Shown: positions 52,553-61,258 of the stretch, one piece after another | Layout of the letters: every line of letters starts with the position of its first letter | Numbering within the stretch: position 1 is the stretch's first letter | Assembly (NCBI GenBank): GCA_036749735.1 | Contig: DAINXV010000002.1 | Location: 186,001 to 250,000 of the forward strand | DNA from: Lawsonella sp012842085 | GTDB lineage: Bacteria > Actinomycetota > Actinomycetes > Mycobacteriales > Mycobacteriaceae | DNA length: 64,000 nt | Direction: 5' to 3' | Translations under genes and position numbers: made by a program | The notes under the pieces: model-generated | What the model was told of the DNA's origin: nothing | Seen by the model: the letters and a program-made list of their open reading frames with translations, nothing else | Database searches by the model: none

Positions 52553-53305
52553 ATGTCCGAAACTATTAAAGTTGGCGTATTAGGTGCGCTGGGGCGCGTC
52601 GGTTCCACGATTTGTGAGGCTGTGAAAAATAATCCTGAACTGGAACTAGCTGCAGCGATCGATATCGATGACGATATGCAGGCGCTGGTCGATAATGAAG
52701 TGCAAGTAGTTATCGACTTCACTCACCCTGATGCTGTCATGGGCAACCTGGAATGGGTTATTAAGCACGGAATCCATGCAGTGGTGGGAACCACCGGTTT
52801 CACTGAGGAACGGCTCGCTCAGGTAAAAACCTGGTGTGACGATAATCCTGACGTGGGTGTTCTCATTGCTCCCAACTTTGCTATCTCAGCGGTGCTGTGC
52901 ATGAGTTTTGCAGAACAGGCCGCAAAGTTTTTCGAATCTGTTGAAGTTATTGAGCTGCATCACCCAGATAAAGCCGATGCCCCTTCCGGAACCGCGAATA
53001 CCGCTGCACAACGCATTGCAGCTGCCCGTCATGCCGCGAATGTAGCTGATAGTCCTGATGCCACCACACAGAGCCTGGACGGTGCTCGAGGTGCGGTAGT
53101 GGACGGTGTTCATGTGCATGCTGTGCGTCTCCGTGGCTTGATTGCTCATCAGGAAGTTTTGCTGGGTGGCCCGGGTGAAACTCTCACTATTCGTCAAGAC
53201 TCTACGGATCGCAACAGCTTTGTTCCGGGCGTTTTCTTGGGGGTTAAAGAAATCTCCAAGATGCCTGGCCTTACTTACGGGCTTGATGGTCTGCTAGGTC
53301 TTTAG
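52553..53305 (+). CDS. dapB: 4-hydroxy-tetrahydrodipicolinate reductase
   Basis: DapB reduces HTPA to tetrahydrodipicolinate with NAD(P)H in lysine and diaminopimelate synthesis. The 250-residue protein has the nucleotide motif GVLGALGRVGSTI, VVGTTGFTEE, and the substrate-binding ELHHPDKADAPSGTA. Its substrate is made by DapA, encoded 900 bases downstream behind thyX. It lies three bases before thyX. Confidence 0.97.
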   Translation: MSETIKVGVLGALGRVGSTICEAVKNNPELELAAAIDIDDDMQALVDNEVQVVIDFTHPDAVMGNLEWVIKHGIHAVVGTTGFTEERLAQVKTWCDDNPDVGVLIAPNFAISAVLCMSFAEQAAKFFESVEVIELHHPDKADAPSGTANTAAQRIAAARHAANVADSPDATTQSLDGARGAVVDGVHVHAVRLRGLIAHQEVLLGGPGETLTIRQDSTDRNSFVPGVFLGVKEISKMPGLTYGLDGLLGL

Positions 53306-53308
53306 TCG

Positions 53309-54058
53309 ATGGCTAACCTGGAGAGGATGCGGGTGCAGCTTATTGCGCACACGCATTTTGAGGCACCTGCGTCGGTAGATTGGGAAACCGATGCAGATGG
53401 TGCTGAAGCGTTGACGGAGTTTGCGGGACGCGCATGCTATGAGACTTGGGATAAACCCAATCCACATACTGCGACCAACGCCAGCTATGTGCGCCATATT
53501 TTGGAAGTGGGACACACTTCCTTGCTGGAGCATTCCTCAGTGACTTTTTATATCACCGGGATTTCGCGATCGTGCACTCACGAACTTATTCGGCACCGGC
53601 ATTTTTCGTATTCGCAATTGTCCCAACGCTATGTTGATGAAGACGATTTTAAGGTGGTTCCCCCTCCCGTTATTGCGGAGGATCCGGAGTTGGTCGAAAT
53701 CTTCAAAACAGCCGCGGAAGAAAATAAGCTCGCCTACAAGAGGTTGCTTGAGAAATTAGAGAAAAAGTTTGCCGCGGAACCGAACGCGCTTTTGCGACGT
53801 AAGCAGGTTCGGCAGGCAGCGCGTGCAGTCCTTCCGAACGCCACCGAAACACGAATAGTGGTGACCGGTAATTTGCGGTCCTGGAGGCATTTTATTGCGA
53901 TGCGGGCGACGGAATATGCCGATGTTGAGATTCGTCGTTTAGCTGTCGAGTGTTTACGGAAGCTACAGAAAATAGCTCCCACCATATTCGACGATTTCGA
54001 AATCGGAAGACTGCCGGACGGCACCGAAATAGCAACGAGTCCGTATGCAGTCGAATAA
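53309..54058 (+). CDS. thyX: Flavin-dependent thymidylate synthase ThyX
   Basis: ThyX makes dTMP from dUMP with FAD, NADPH and methylene-tetrahydrofolate. The 249-residue protein has the ThyX motif RHRHFSYSQLSQRY at 95-108 and the YITGISRSCTHELI segment before it, and TRIVVTGNLRSWRHF with the substrate-binding Arg and His later. The ATG at 53309 gives the N terminus of mycobacterial ThyX; a second ATG at 53327 with GGAGAGG before it is also possible. It is a thymidylate gene placed between two DAP genes, as in mycobacteria. Confidence 0.96.
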   Translation: MANLERMRVQLIAHTHFEAPASVDWETDADGAEALTEFAGRACYETWDKPNPHTATNASYVRHILEVGHTSLLEHSSVTFYITGISRSCTHELIRHRHFSYSQLSQRYVDEDDFKVVPPPVIAEDPELVEIFKTAAEENKLAYKRLLEKLEKKFAAEPNALLRRKQVRQAARAVLPNATETRIVVTGNLRSWRHFIAMRATEYADVEIRRLAVECLRKLQKIAPTIFDDFEIGRLPDGTEIATSPYAVE

Positions 54059-54069
54059 CGAAAGAACTT

Positions 54070-54095
54070 GTTTAACGCTAATATAGTGTTAAAAC
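54070..54095. repeat. Imperfect inverted repeat between thyX and dapA
   Basis: GTTTAACGCTA (54070-54080) and TAGTGTTAAAAC (54084-54095) are nearly inverted copies with a one-base insertion and one mismatch around ATA. It may be an operator near the dapA promoter or a weak terminator; no T-run follows. Confidence 0.35.
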
Positions 54096-54153
54096 TCAGC
54101 TATTGAAGTGGCAGTTTCTGCCTTCAAGAGTAGGAAAAGGTAGTCTAAGAGCT

Positions 54154-55062
54154 ATGACGAATGGAATGGCTAGTACACGTGCCGCAGAGCATTTTGGAAC
54201 AGTTCTTGTCGCAATGGTTACTCCCTTCAACAAGGACAATAAGCTCGATGTTGATGCAGGTGTTAAACTCGCCAAGAAGCTCGTCGCAGACGGTGTAGAC
54301 GGTATTCTGTTGGCTGGCACAACCGGCGAATCACCCACTACTTCGGTAGAAGAGAAATTGACTCTCTTGCGCGAAGTGCGTGATGCAGTAGGCAATGACG
54401 CCAAAATTTTGGCCGGTGCTGGAAGCTACAATACGGCAGCTTCTGTGGAGTTAGCCCAACAGTCCGAAGCCGCTGGTGCAGATGGCCTTCTAGTCGTCAC
54501 CCCCTACTACTCGAAACCTCCCCAACAGGGGCTTTACTACCACTTCCGGGAAGTTGCTGACGCTGTGGATCTTCCTGTCATGCTTTATGACATTCCCGGG
54601 CGTACGGCGACACCCATAATGGAAGAAACTGCGATGCGACTCGCAGAAATCCCGAATATTGTGGCAATAAAAGAAGCTAAAGGGGATCTGGCTGCGGGAA
54701 CTCGTCTGTACCAAAATACGGATCTTGCACTCTACTCCGGAGATGATCCGATTAACATTCCATGGCTGTCTATTGGCGCCACTGGTTTTGTGAGTGTTGT
54801 TGGACATGTTGCTGCACGTACCCTGCGTGACATGTTGACTGCCTTTGACCAGGGCGATTTAGCTGAAGCACAGCGCTTGAACGCCACCATGTTCCCGTTG
54901 AACCGGGCAATGGCACGCACCGGTGGTGTCAGCTTCGCGAAAGCTGCCTTGAATCTCACCGGAATGCCGGTTGGTAACCCTCGTCTCCCGCAGGTGCCGG
55001 TAGAAGGCGAGATGCTTGACATGCTGGCCGCAGATCTGCGTGCCGCCGGCATTATGAACTAG
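54154..55062 (+). CDS. dapA: 4-hydroxy-tetrahydrodipicolinate synthase
   Basis: DapA condenses pyruvate with aspartate semialdehyde in the first step of the DAP branch. The 302-residue TIM-barrel has the GTTGES loop (55-60), Tyr145 in YDIPGR and the Schiff-base Lys173 in AIKEAKGD. I chose the ATG at 54154; an ATG at 54166 is close and an ATG at 54103 adds a non-conserved 17 residues. A TAGTCT -10-like element eight bases before the ATG hints at a leaderless mRNA. It ends before a hairpin and rnj. Confidence 0.96.
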   Translation: MTNGMASTRAAEHFGTVLVAMVTPFNKDNKLDVDAGVKLAKKLVADGVDGILLAGTTGESPTTSVEEKLTLLREVRDAVGNDAKILAGAGSYNTAASVELAQQSEAAGADGLLVVTPYYSKPPQQGLYYHFREVADAVDLPVMLYDIPGRTATPIMEETAMRLAEIPNIVAIKEAKGDLAAGTRLYQNTDLALYSGDDPINIPWLSIGATGFVSVVGHVAARTLRDMLTAFDQGDLAEAQRLNATMFPLNRAMARTGGVSFAKAALNLTGMPVGNPRLPQVPVEGEMLDMLAADLRAAGIMN

Positions 55063-55090
55063 AACTTGTCCATAACTGACTTTGTTATTC

Positions 55091-55133
55091 ATACGGCTGT
55101 TGGAGGAACCTTGCTGGTTCCTTGCAGCCATAT
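55091..55133 (+). terminator. Hairpin between dapA and rnj
   Basis: ATACGGCTG (55091-55099) pairs with CAGCCATAT (55125-55133) save one mismatch, and AGGAACC (55104-55110) with GGTTCCT (55116-55122) inside, with a 5-base loop. There is no T-run, so it may be a U-less terminator or a leader element of rnj. Confidence 0.5.
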
Positions 55134-55205
55134 GACCAAACACGTATTGCGGTGTGAAGCCGCACGGTTTTCCGCTGATGGGAAACCATAATTGAAGGAA
55201 ATTTG

Positions 55206-57077
55206 ATGTCTGATCAAAAAAAATCAGGCCGGAAAAAGGTTACCCGAAAGATGGGACCGCCGGCTAAAGACCAAGAAATGAAAAACAAAAAACAGAACTC
55301 TTCTTCCCAGAAGAAGAACAACCGGTACAACAATCCTGCACATGCCGGTCTACAAACTATGCAGGGCCTAGACCTTACGGAGCCGCTTCCTGAGCCGGGA
55401 CCAGTACCTCATGGTGCAATGCGGCTAGTCGCACTCGGTGGCGTATCCGAAATCGGTCGCAATATGATGACCTATGAATACGGTGGGAAACTTCTTATCG
55501 TTGACTGTGGTGTGTTGTTCCCGAGTTCCAGCGAGCCGGGAATTGACCTGATTCTTCCTGACTTCAGCTACATTGAAGACCGGCTGGATGATGTGGAAGC
55601 ACTTGTTTTGACGCATGGTCATGAGGACCATATTGGTGCTATTCCGTTTCTTTTGAAACTACGTAACGATATTCCCATCATTGGTAGCGCATTCTCGAAC
55701 GCTTTGGTGAAAGCCAAGTGTGACGAGCACGGATTGCGGCCTCACCTGGTCGATGTCACCGAAGACAGTGTCCAACATCGTGGTGATTTCACAATTGAAT
55801 TTTTCAACGTCAACCACTCTATTCCTGGCGCATTGGGTGTAGTGGTGTCCAGCCCGGCCGGTGTTGTGGTGCAGTCTGGTGATATTAAGGTTGACCAGCT
55901 GCCCAAGGATGGCTGCCCCACCGATCTACCTAAGTTGTCTCGTTTTGGGGATGACGGTGTTGATCTGCTTCTTCTCGACTCAACGAATGCGGGTCGCCCC
56001 GGATTGGCAGCTAGTGAAGCGCACATCGAACCTAATATTCGCCGCATTATTCGTGACGCCCAGAATGGGGTAGTGGTCTCCTGTTTCGCTTCCAACGTCA
56101 CCCGTGTCCAGATCATTGCTGATGCTGCCCGGGCTGCTGGCAGGAAAATCGTTCTTATGGGCCGGTCCATGGAACGCAATATGGGGATCGCACGGGAGAT
56201 GGGACTTCTTGATATTCCGGCGGAAGATCTTGTTGCCCCAGACCATATTAAGCGCCATGATCTTTCGGAACTGGTTGTCATTACTACCGGCACTCAGGGT
56301 GAAGTGATGGCGGGTATGGCGCGCCTAGCGCGCGGTGAGCACCGTCAGCTCAGTCTTCAAGAAAACGATTTGGTCGTGATGTCCTCGTCCACCGTTCCCG
56401 GTAACGAAGAAGCCGTCTACGGCATGCTGAATACGTTTTCGCAGCGCGGTATCGACATCATCACTGACCACGATGCCGACATTCATGTTTCTGGCCACGG
56501 TAATGCCACTGATTTGCTGTTCGTTTATAACGCTGCGCGGCCCAAGAACGTTATGCCTGTTCACGGTGAGTACCGTCACCTGCGGGCGAACCGAGAATTG
56601 GCTATTGCTACTGGTGTCCCTCCCAAGAATGTGGTTTTGGCACCTAACGGTGTTTGTGTCGACCTGATGGATGGACAAGCACAGCTGGCTGGTGAGATCC
56701 CAGTTGGCTACCTCTATGTTGATGGTTTGAGCACTGGTGATATCAGCGAAGATGTGCTGCATGACCGATCCGTGCTCGGCGAGGGAGGCTTCATCGCCGC
56801 CACCGTGGTTGTCGATCGCACTAGTGGCAAACCTCTCACCGAGCCACAAGTAATCGGAAAGGGCTTCACCGACGAGCTGCATGCCCTCGACGAAGTTCCC
56901 GAGCTTGTGGAGCGCGCTCTTATTAAGCTTTCTGAACAGGGTGAAAACGACCCTTACCGAATGGCTCAGACTGTGCGTCGCACGGTAGGGAAGTGGGTAG
57001 CTAAGAAGTGGCGCCGTCGTCCCATGATTGTGCCGACAGTCATTGCCGCTGATCCAGGTTCTCGCAGAAAGCGCTAA
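55206..57077 (+). CDS. rnj: Ribonuclease J
   Basis: RNase J is a 5' exonuclease and endonuclease of mRNA decay and rRNA maturation. The 623-residue metallo-beta-lactamase/beta-CASP protein has a basic N-terminal tail (about 1-45), GGVSEIGRNMM, the zinc motif HGHEDHIG (137-144) and FNVNHSIPGALG, and MPVHGEYRHLRAN in the beta-CASP part. ATG at 55206 follows AAGGA; an in-frame TTG directly upstream is unlikely. dapA-rnj-ftsK is the usual order. Confidence 0.95.
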   Translation: MSDQKKSGRKKVTRKMGPPAKDQEMKNKKQNSSSQKKNNRYNNPAHAGLQTMQGLDLTEPLPEPGPVPHGAMRLVALGGVSEIGRNMMTYEYGGKLLIVDCGVLFPSSSEPGIDLILPDFSYIEDRLDDVEALVLTHGHEDHIGAIPFLLKLRNDIPIIGSAFSNALVKAKCDEHGLRPHLVDVTEDSVQHRGDFTIEFFNVNHSIPGALGVVVSSPAGVVVQSGDIKVDQLPKDGCPTDLPKLSRFGDDGVDLLLLDSTNAGRPGLAASEAHIEPNIRRIIRDAQNGVVVSCFASNVTRVQIIADAARAAGRKIVLMGRSMERNMGIAREMGLLDIPAEDLVAPDHIKRHDLSELVVITTGTQGEVMAGMARLARGEHRQLSLQENDLVVMSSSTVPGNEEAVYGMLNTFSQRGIDIITDHDADIHVSGHGNATDLLFVYNAARPKNVMPVHGEYRHLRANRELAIATGVPPKNVVLAPNGVCVDLMDGQAQLAGEIPVGYLYVDGLSTGDISEDVLHDRSVLGEGGFIAATVVVDRTSGKPLTEPQVIGKGFTDELHALDEVPELVERALIKLSEQGENDPYRMAQTVRRTVGKWVAKKWRRRPMIVPTVIAADPGSRRKR

Positions 57078-57135
57078 TTTTGCAGCACACCAGCATTTTC
57101 CCTGGCAAAATTGCACCAAACTGATGTTAAATGTG

Positions 57136-57163
57136 TTACTGGTGTGACTAATGCGGCTACACT
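57136..57163 (+). promoter_or_regulatory. Possible ftsK promoter
   Basis: TTACTG (57136-57141), a 16-base spacer and TACACT (57158-57163) lie 42 bases before the ftsK GTG. The -10 fits the TAnnnT form; the -35 is weak. Confidence 0.3.
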
Positions 57164-57204
57164 AGAGGTGTAATTCTGTCCGAGGAAAGGAGCTCACGCG
57201 CATC

Positions 57205-59688
57205 GTGAGTGCCAGCCGATCTGCGAAAAAGAAGACATCTGGTGGAAAACGCCGACGGCCACGTAATTCGCGCCCGCCAAAAAATAGGGCTCAGCGAGGT
57301 GGCAGTCGGCGGCAGCAACCTGCGAAGCGGACGGAAGGTGCTTTCGCCGCGGTCGGAAACGGCATCGTCAAGGCTTGGAATGGAATGGCATCAGGTTTAG
57401 GAAAAGGCGTGAGAACAGTAAGCAAAGCCAGCGATATTGATCCTGGGCATGCCCGGGATGGCTGGGCGTTACTAATGCTAGCCCTAGCTATCGTGCTCGG
57501 TTTTGTACTGTGGCTGCCTATCGATGTTCCCGTAGGTAAACACATAGTATTCGCACTGAGTTTTCTTATTGGAACGGCCATCCACCTCGTGCCAGTACTG
57601 CTGGTGGTGGGGGCTCTACTGCTTATGCGCACCGAATGCGACCACGAACGAACCCCTGCAATTACGATGGGAACGCTTCTTACCATTTGGTCAGTTCTGG
57701 GTATCTGGCACATTGCGGCGGGCCGGCCACAAAATCTCGAGACTATCCACGACGGTGCCGGTGTTCTTGGCTTTATTGGGGGCGAGCCATTGGCACGCGG
57801 TTTTAGCTCACCGCTTGCCGTCATCCTCTTCCTATTCATTCTCTTTTTCAGTGTCCTGCTTTTGGCCGATAAACGTCTCCAAGACGTAAAAGAGCTGGCA
57901 GTTGCGGGATATACAGCGGTGAGCACTAAGATTGCCGCGCGAAAGGCTCAAAAAGACTCGGATGGTTCACCGGATGAGGATTCCTCAGTCGACTACAACG
58001 GGCGTACTCCGGAGGAAAATTATCCAACCGAGGATGCACCCAGTGAATTAGCTCTTATGCGGCAACAATGGCGCGAACATTTAGAGCAGATGGAAAATGA
58101 GCCAGAAGAAGAACCCGTTGCAGAGACTGCGGTAATTACTGAAGAACCTGCTACTGATACGCAGATTGACTTCACTCCGGACTACTCTGATTCGGATTAC
58201 CAACTTCCTCCTATCGATCTGTTGGGCTCGGGAGAGCCGCCCAAGTCTCGCTCCCGTGCCAACGACCTCACTATCGATGCCATCAATGGTGTGTTTGAGC
58301 AATTTTCTATTGATGCTGCGGTAACAGGCATGAGCAGAGGACCCACAGTTACGCGCTACGAGGTGTCGTTGGGTGCCGGTGTAAAGGTCGAAAAGATTAC
58401 GGGTGTCCAGAGAAATATTGCTTACGCGGTCGCCAACGACAATATTCGATTGTTGGCACCGATCCCCGGAAAGTCCGCAGTTGGTATCGAGGTGCCTAAT
58501 AGCGACCGCGAACTTGTTCGCTTGCACGACGTCCTGGAGTGCGACGAATTAGCCAATAACCCCGATCCGATGCTTATTGGCATTGGCAAGGATATTGAAG
58601 GCGGCTACGTCTGCACATCCATCGACAAGATGCCGCATTTGCTGGTTGCCGGTTCCACTGGATCCGGTAAATCTGCATTTATTAACGCCATGCTGGTGAC
58701 GTTGCTGCAACGTGCTACCCCAGAGCAGGTTCGTCTTATCCTGATCGACCCGAAAATGGTGGAGCTCACTCCCTACAATGGGATTCCGCATTTGATTACA
58801 CCCATTGTGACGCAACCTAAGAAGGCTGCTGCTGCGCTGGAGTGGCTGGTCGAAGAAATGGAACAGCGTTATCAGGATATGAGTGCCACTCGCACCCGCA
58901 AGATCACAGACTTTAACGCCAAAGTATTGTCTGGAGAGATTACGACACCATTAGGCTCCGAGCGGGTTTATAAGCCATATCCGCGCATTATCTGTGTGGT
59001 TGACGAGTTGTCTGACTTGATGATGACAACATCTAAAGAAGTCGAGGATGCGATTGTTCGCATTACACAAAAAGCCCGTGCAGCGGGCATACACCTGATA
59101 CTGGCGACACAGCGGCCGTCTGTGGATGTAGTCACCGGCCTTATTAAAACCAATATCCCCTCACGTATTGCTTTCGCAACGTCATCTCTAACCGACTCGC
59201 GAGTTATTCTCGACCAGAGCGGAGCAGAGAACCTTATCGGCATGGGCGATGGTTTGTTCATTCCCACTGGTGAGCGGCCCATCCGTATGCAGGGAGCATT
59301 CGTCACCGATGAGGAAATCCAGAAAGTTGTGTCCTTCGTCAAGGATCAGGCAGATCCCTCATATGCAGAAGGTGTGACGGAGCAAAAGAAGAAAACTCGC
59401 GAGATTGATGAAGAGATCGGTAAAGATCTTGACGATTTGCTAGAAGCCGCCGAGCTAGTTATCACCTCACAATTCGGATCTACATCCATGCTGCAGCGCA
59501 AATTGCGGATAGGTTTCGCCAAAGCTGGGCGTCTGATGGATCTTATGGAAAGCCGCGGGATTGTGGGCCCCACTGAGGGCTCCAAGGCACGCGAAGTGCT
59601 AGTTAAGCCCGAAGAACTGGATGCCGTGCTGTGGTCTCTACAAAATGGGGATCAAGAAAAACCTGCAGAAGAAGAACCACCTTTCTAG
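57205..59688 (+). CDS. ftsK: DNA translocase FtsK/SpoIIIE
   Basis: FtsK pumps DNA at the septum and activates Xer recombination at dif; xerC is also in this window. The 827-residue protein has a basic N-terminal tail, four helices (about 88-108, 113-140, 155-172, 203-221), an acidic linker (about 250-350), then the motor with Walker A GSTGSGKS at 483-490, Walker B ICVVDELSDLMM, and a C-terminal gamma winged-helix domain that reads KOPS. The GTG at 57205 lies after an AAGGAG site. It is followed by a separate terC unit. Confidence 0.96.
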   Translation: MSASRSAKKKTSGGKRRRPRNSRPPKNRAQRGGSRRQQPAKRTEGAFAAVGNGIVKAWNGMASGLGKGVRTVSKASDIDPGHARDGWALLMLALAIVLGFVLWLPIDVPVGKHIVFALSFLIGTAIHLVPVLLVVGALLLMRTECDHERTPAITMGTLLTIWSVLGIWHIAAGRPQNLETIHDGAGVLGFIGGEPLARGFSSPLAVILFLFILFFSVLLLADKRLQDVKELAVAGYTAVSTKIAARKAQKDSDGSPDEDSSVDYNGRTPEENYPTEDAPSELALMRQQWREHLEQMENEPEEEPVAETAVITEEPATDTQIDFTPDYSDSDYQLPPIDLLGSGEPPKSRSRANDLTIDAINGVFEQFSIDAAVTGMSRGPTVTRYEVSLGAGVKVEKITGVQRNIAYAVANDNIRLLAPIPGKSAVGIEVPNSDRELVRLHDVLECDELANNPDPMLIGIGKDIEGGYVCTSIDKMPHLLVAGSTGSGKSAFINAMLVTLLQRATPEQVRLILIDPKMVELTPYNGIPHLITPIVTQPKKAAAALEWLVEEMEQRYQDMSATRTRKITDFNAKVLSGEITTPLGSERVYKPYPRIICVVDELSDLMMTTSKEVEDAIVRITQKARAAGIHLILATQRPSVDVVTGLIKTNIPSRIAFATSSLTDSRVILDQSGAENLIGMGDGLFIPTGERPIRMQGAFVTDEEIQKVVSFVKDQADPSYAEGVTEQKKKTREIDEEIGKDLDDLLEAAELVITSQFGSTSMLQRKLRIGFAKAGRLMDLMESRGIVGPTEGSKAREVLVKPEELDAVLWSLQNGDQEKPAEEEPPF

Positions 59689-59760
59689 CAGACTACCGAA
59701 ATGACGTTTGTGAAAGCTGGTGCTCAACAGCTGATTTCGCCGGATTGTTGGTGTCTTCTG

Positions 59761-59766
59761 TATGAT
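59761..59766 (+). promoter_or_regulatory. Probable -10 element of the riboswitch-terC transcript
   Basis: TATGAT, a near-consensus -10, lies 12 bases before the start of the riboswitch. No clear -35 was found at the right distance. Confidence 0.4.
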
Positions 59767-59777
59767 GAGGAATAACT

Positions 59778-59914
59778 AGGAGGGGAGTATCTCGATCCTG
59801 GGGTCGTCGTCAGCACGTTGAATACAGTAAATATTCGACCGGTGACCCATTCCATTCAGTGTGGAAGAGAGAGACCTCCGGTGTTCGCCGCATGCGTATT
59901 CCCGGAGGGAACTG
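59778..59914 (+). ncRNA. Probable yybP-ykoY manganese riboswitch upstream of terC
   Basis: The conserved opening GGGGAGTAT is at 59782-59790, followed by a GC-rich arm, GTCGTCAGCAC (59803-ish to 59816), and the ending GAGAGACCTCCGGTGTTCGCCG near 59869-59890. These match the yybP-ykoY pattern, which senses Mn2+ and commonly precedes terC/mntP-type genes. CCTCC (59875-59879) can pair with GGAGG at 59779-59783 (aptamer closed) or, extended to CCTCCGG, with CCGGAGG at 59902-59908, the terC ribosome site. That gives a simple translational ON switch: bound metal frees the ribosome site. Pairing is visible; binding is inferred. Confidence 0.78.
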
Positions 59915-60937
59915 ATGGAAGTTAACGCTCTGACGTGGGTAATCAGTATTGCCGTTATTATCGGCTTTTTTATTTTTGACTTCTATTCTCACGTCAAAAA
60001 ACCACACGTGCCGTCGCTTAAAGAGGCTGCTCTCTGGTCGCTTTTTTATATTGTTATCGCAATAGCGTTTGGTTTTTTCCTATGGGCATTCTGGGCAGAA
60101 CCCGGTAATCCACACCAACACGGACTCGAATTCTTCGCCGGTTACGTTACGGAGAAATCTCTTTCCGTCGACAACCTCTTCGTTTTTGCGCTTATCCTGG
60201 GCACGTTCAAAGTACCACCCAAATATCAGCAAAAAGTTTTGCTTTTTGGCATCGCGATTGCACTAGTTCTGCGAGCAATCTTTATTGTGATTGGCGCCGC
60301 TGCCATCAACGCCTGGTCCTGGGTGTTCTACCTCTTCGGAATTTTCCTGGTGTACACCGCATTGAAGATTCTGGTGGAGGAGATTAAGGACGAAGAACCG
60401 AAACCAGTGGAAGAGATGGCTTCCGTCAAGGTGGCCTCCAAAGTCCTCCCCATCAGCAAGGAACTGCATGGGGACAAGATCTTCTTCCGCAAAGACCACA
60501 AATTGATCTTCACGCCACTTTTTATTGCGTTGGTGGCGATCGGTTTCGCGGACGTAGTTTTCGCGCTGGATTCCATTCCGGCAATCTACGGACTGACTAA
60601 AGAACCCTATATTGTTTTTATGACCAACGCTTTGGCCCTGTTGGGATTGCGTCAACTCTACTTCCTGCTGCATGGCTTGCTTGACCGGCTCTCCCTCCTC
60701 AGCTACGGGTTGTCCATTATCCTCGCGTTCATTGGTCTCAAGCTGGTCTTGCATGCTCTCCACGAAAACTACTTACCGTTTATTAACGGGGGACAACCTG
60801 TTGAGGTGTGGGAACCGAGCATTGTGTTTTCACTCTTGTTCATCTTGGGTGTCCTGGTTGTTACCGTCATCGCGAGCGTCATCCAAAACGCAGTAAAAAA
60901 GAGGAAGAAGGCGGAGGAGCCTTCTTCCTCTAAGTAG
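59915..60937 (+). CDS. terC: TerC family membrane protein (probable manganese exporter)
   Basis: TerC-family proteins are multi-pass membrane proteins; several export Mn2+ and supply it to exoenzymes. The 340-residue protein has about eight helices, a YVTEKSLSVDNLFVFALI segment and FADVVFALDSIPAIYGLT, which hold the conserved acidic residues of the metal site. The ATG at 59915 follows GGAGGG at 59904-59909; an upstream in-frame GTG lies inside the riboswitch. An 11-bp hairpin overlaps its 3' end. Confidence 0.92.
   Translation: MEVNALTWVISIAVIIGFFIFDFYSHVKKPHVPSLKEAALWSLFYIVIAIAFGFFLWAFWAEPGNPHQHGLEFFAGYVTEKSLSVDNLFVFALILGTFKVPPKYQQKVLLFGIAIALVLRAIFIVIGAAAINAWSWVFYLFGIFLVYTALKILVEEIKDEEPKPVEEMASVKVASKVLPISKELHGDKIFFRKDHKLIFTPLFIALVAIGFADVVFALDSIPAIYGLTKEPYIVFMTNALALLGLRQLYFLLHGLLDRLSLLSYGLSIILAFIGLKLVLHALHENYLPFINGGQPVEVWEPSIVFSLLFILGVLVVTVIASVIQNAVKKRKKAEEPSSSK
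60901..60930 (+). terminator. Hairpin overlapping the end of terC
   Basis: GAGGAAGAAGG (60901-60911) and CCTTCTTCCTC (60920-60930) form a perfect 11-bp stem within the last codons of terC. There is no T-run, so it may be a terminator of the U-less kind or simply reflect the Glu/Lys/Ser coding sequence. Confidence 0.4.
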
Positions 60938-60952
60938 TGTGTGAATGCAGCT

Positions 60953-61240
60953 CTAAAAGCCTTTAAAGGCGCCTAGTACGTCTGTCCATTCGTTGATGAC
61001 ACGCTCGGCGACTAGGCCATGTTTGTAGAACGGATCTTGATCCATAAATTCTGCAGCGTCATCAGCGGTATCAAAACGGACGATGATGAGGGCACTTTTA
61101 CCTCCCGCGAAAGGACCAGAAGCAAGAACTTTTCCAGCTTTTGCTCCTTCCCCGAGGTAACCGCGGTGAAGTGGCCGGATTGCGTCCATTTCTTCCGTTT
61201 TAGTGCTGTCATACGTGTACTGGTAAGCGAAAACCGCCAT
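60953..61240 (-). CDS. YciI-like protein
   Basis: This 95-residue protein is a YCII-domain (alpha-beta ferredoxin-like) member: RPLHRGYLGEGAKAGKVLASGPFAGG carries the conserved His and the GP-like turn and DPFYKHGLVAERVINEW the typical end. The function of the family is largely unknown; some members are dehydrochlorinases. It follows argA on the minus strand by 18 bases. Confidence 0.85.
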   Translation of the reverse strand: MAVFAYQYTYDSTKTEEMDAIRPLHRGYLGEGAKAGKVLASGPFAGGKSALIIVRFDTADDAAEFMDQDPFYKHGLVAERVINEWTDVLGAFKGF

Positions 61241-61258
61241 GAGATCTCCTCATCATTC

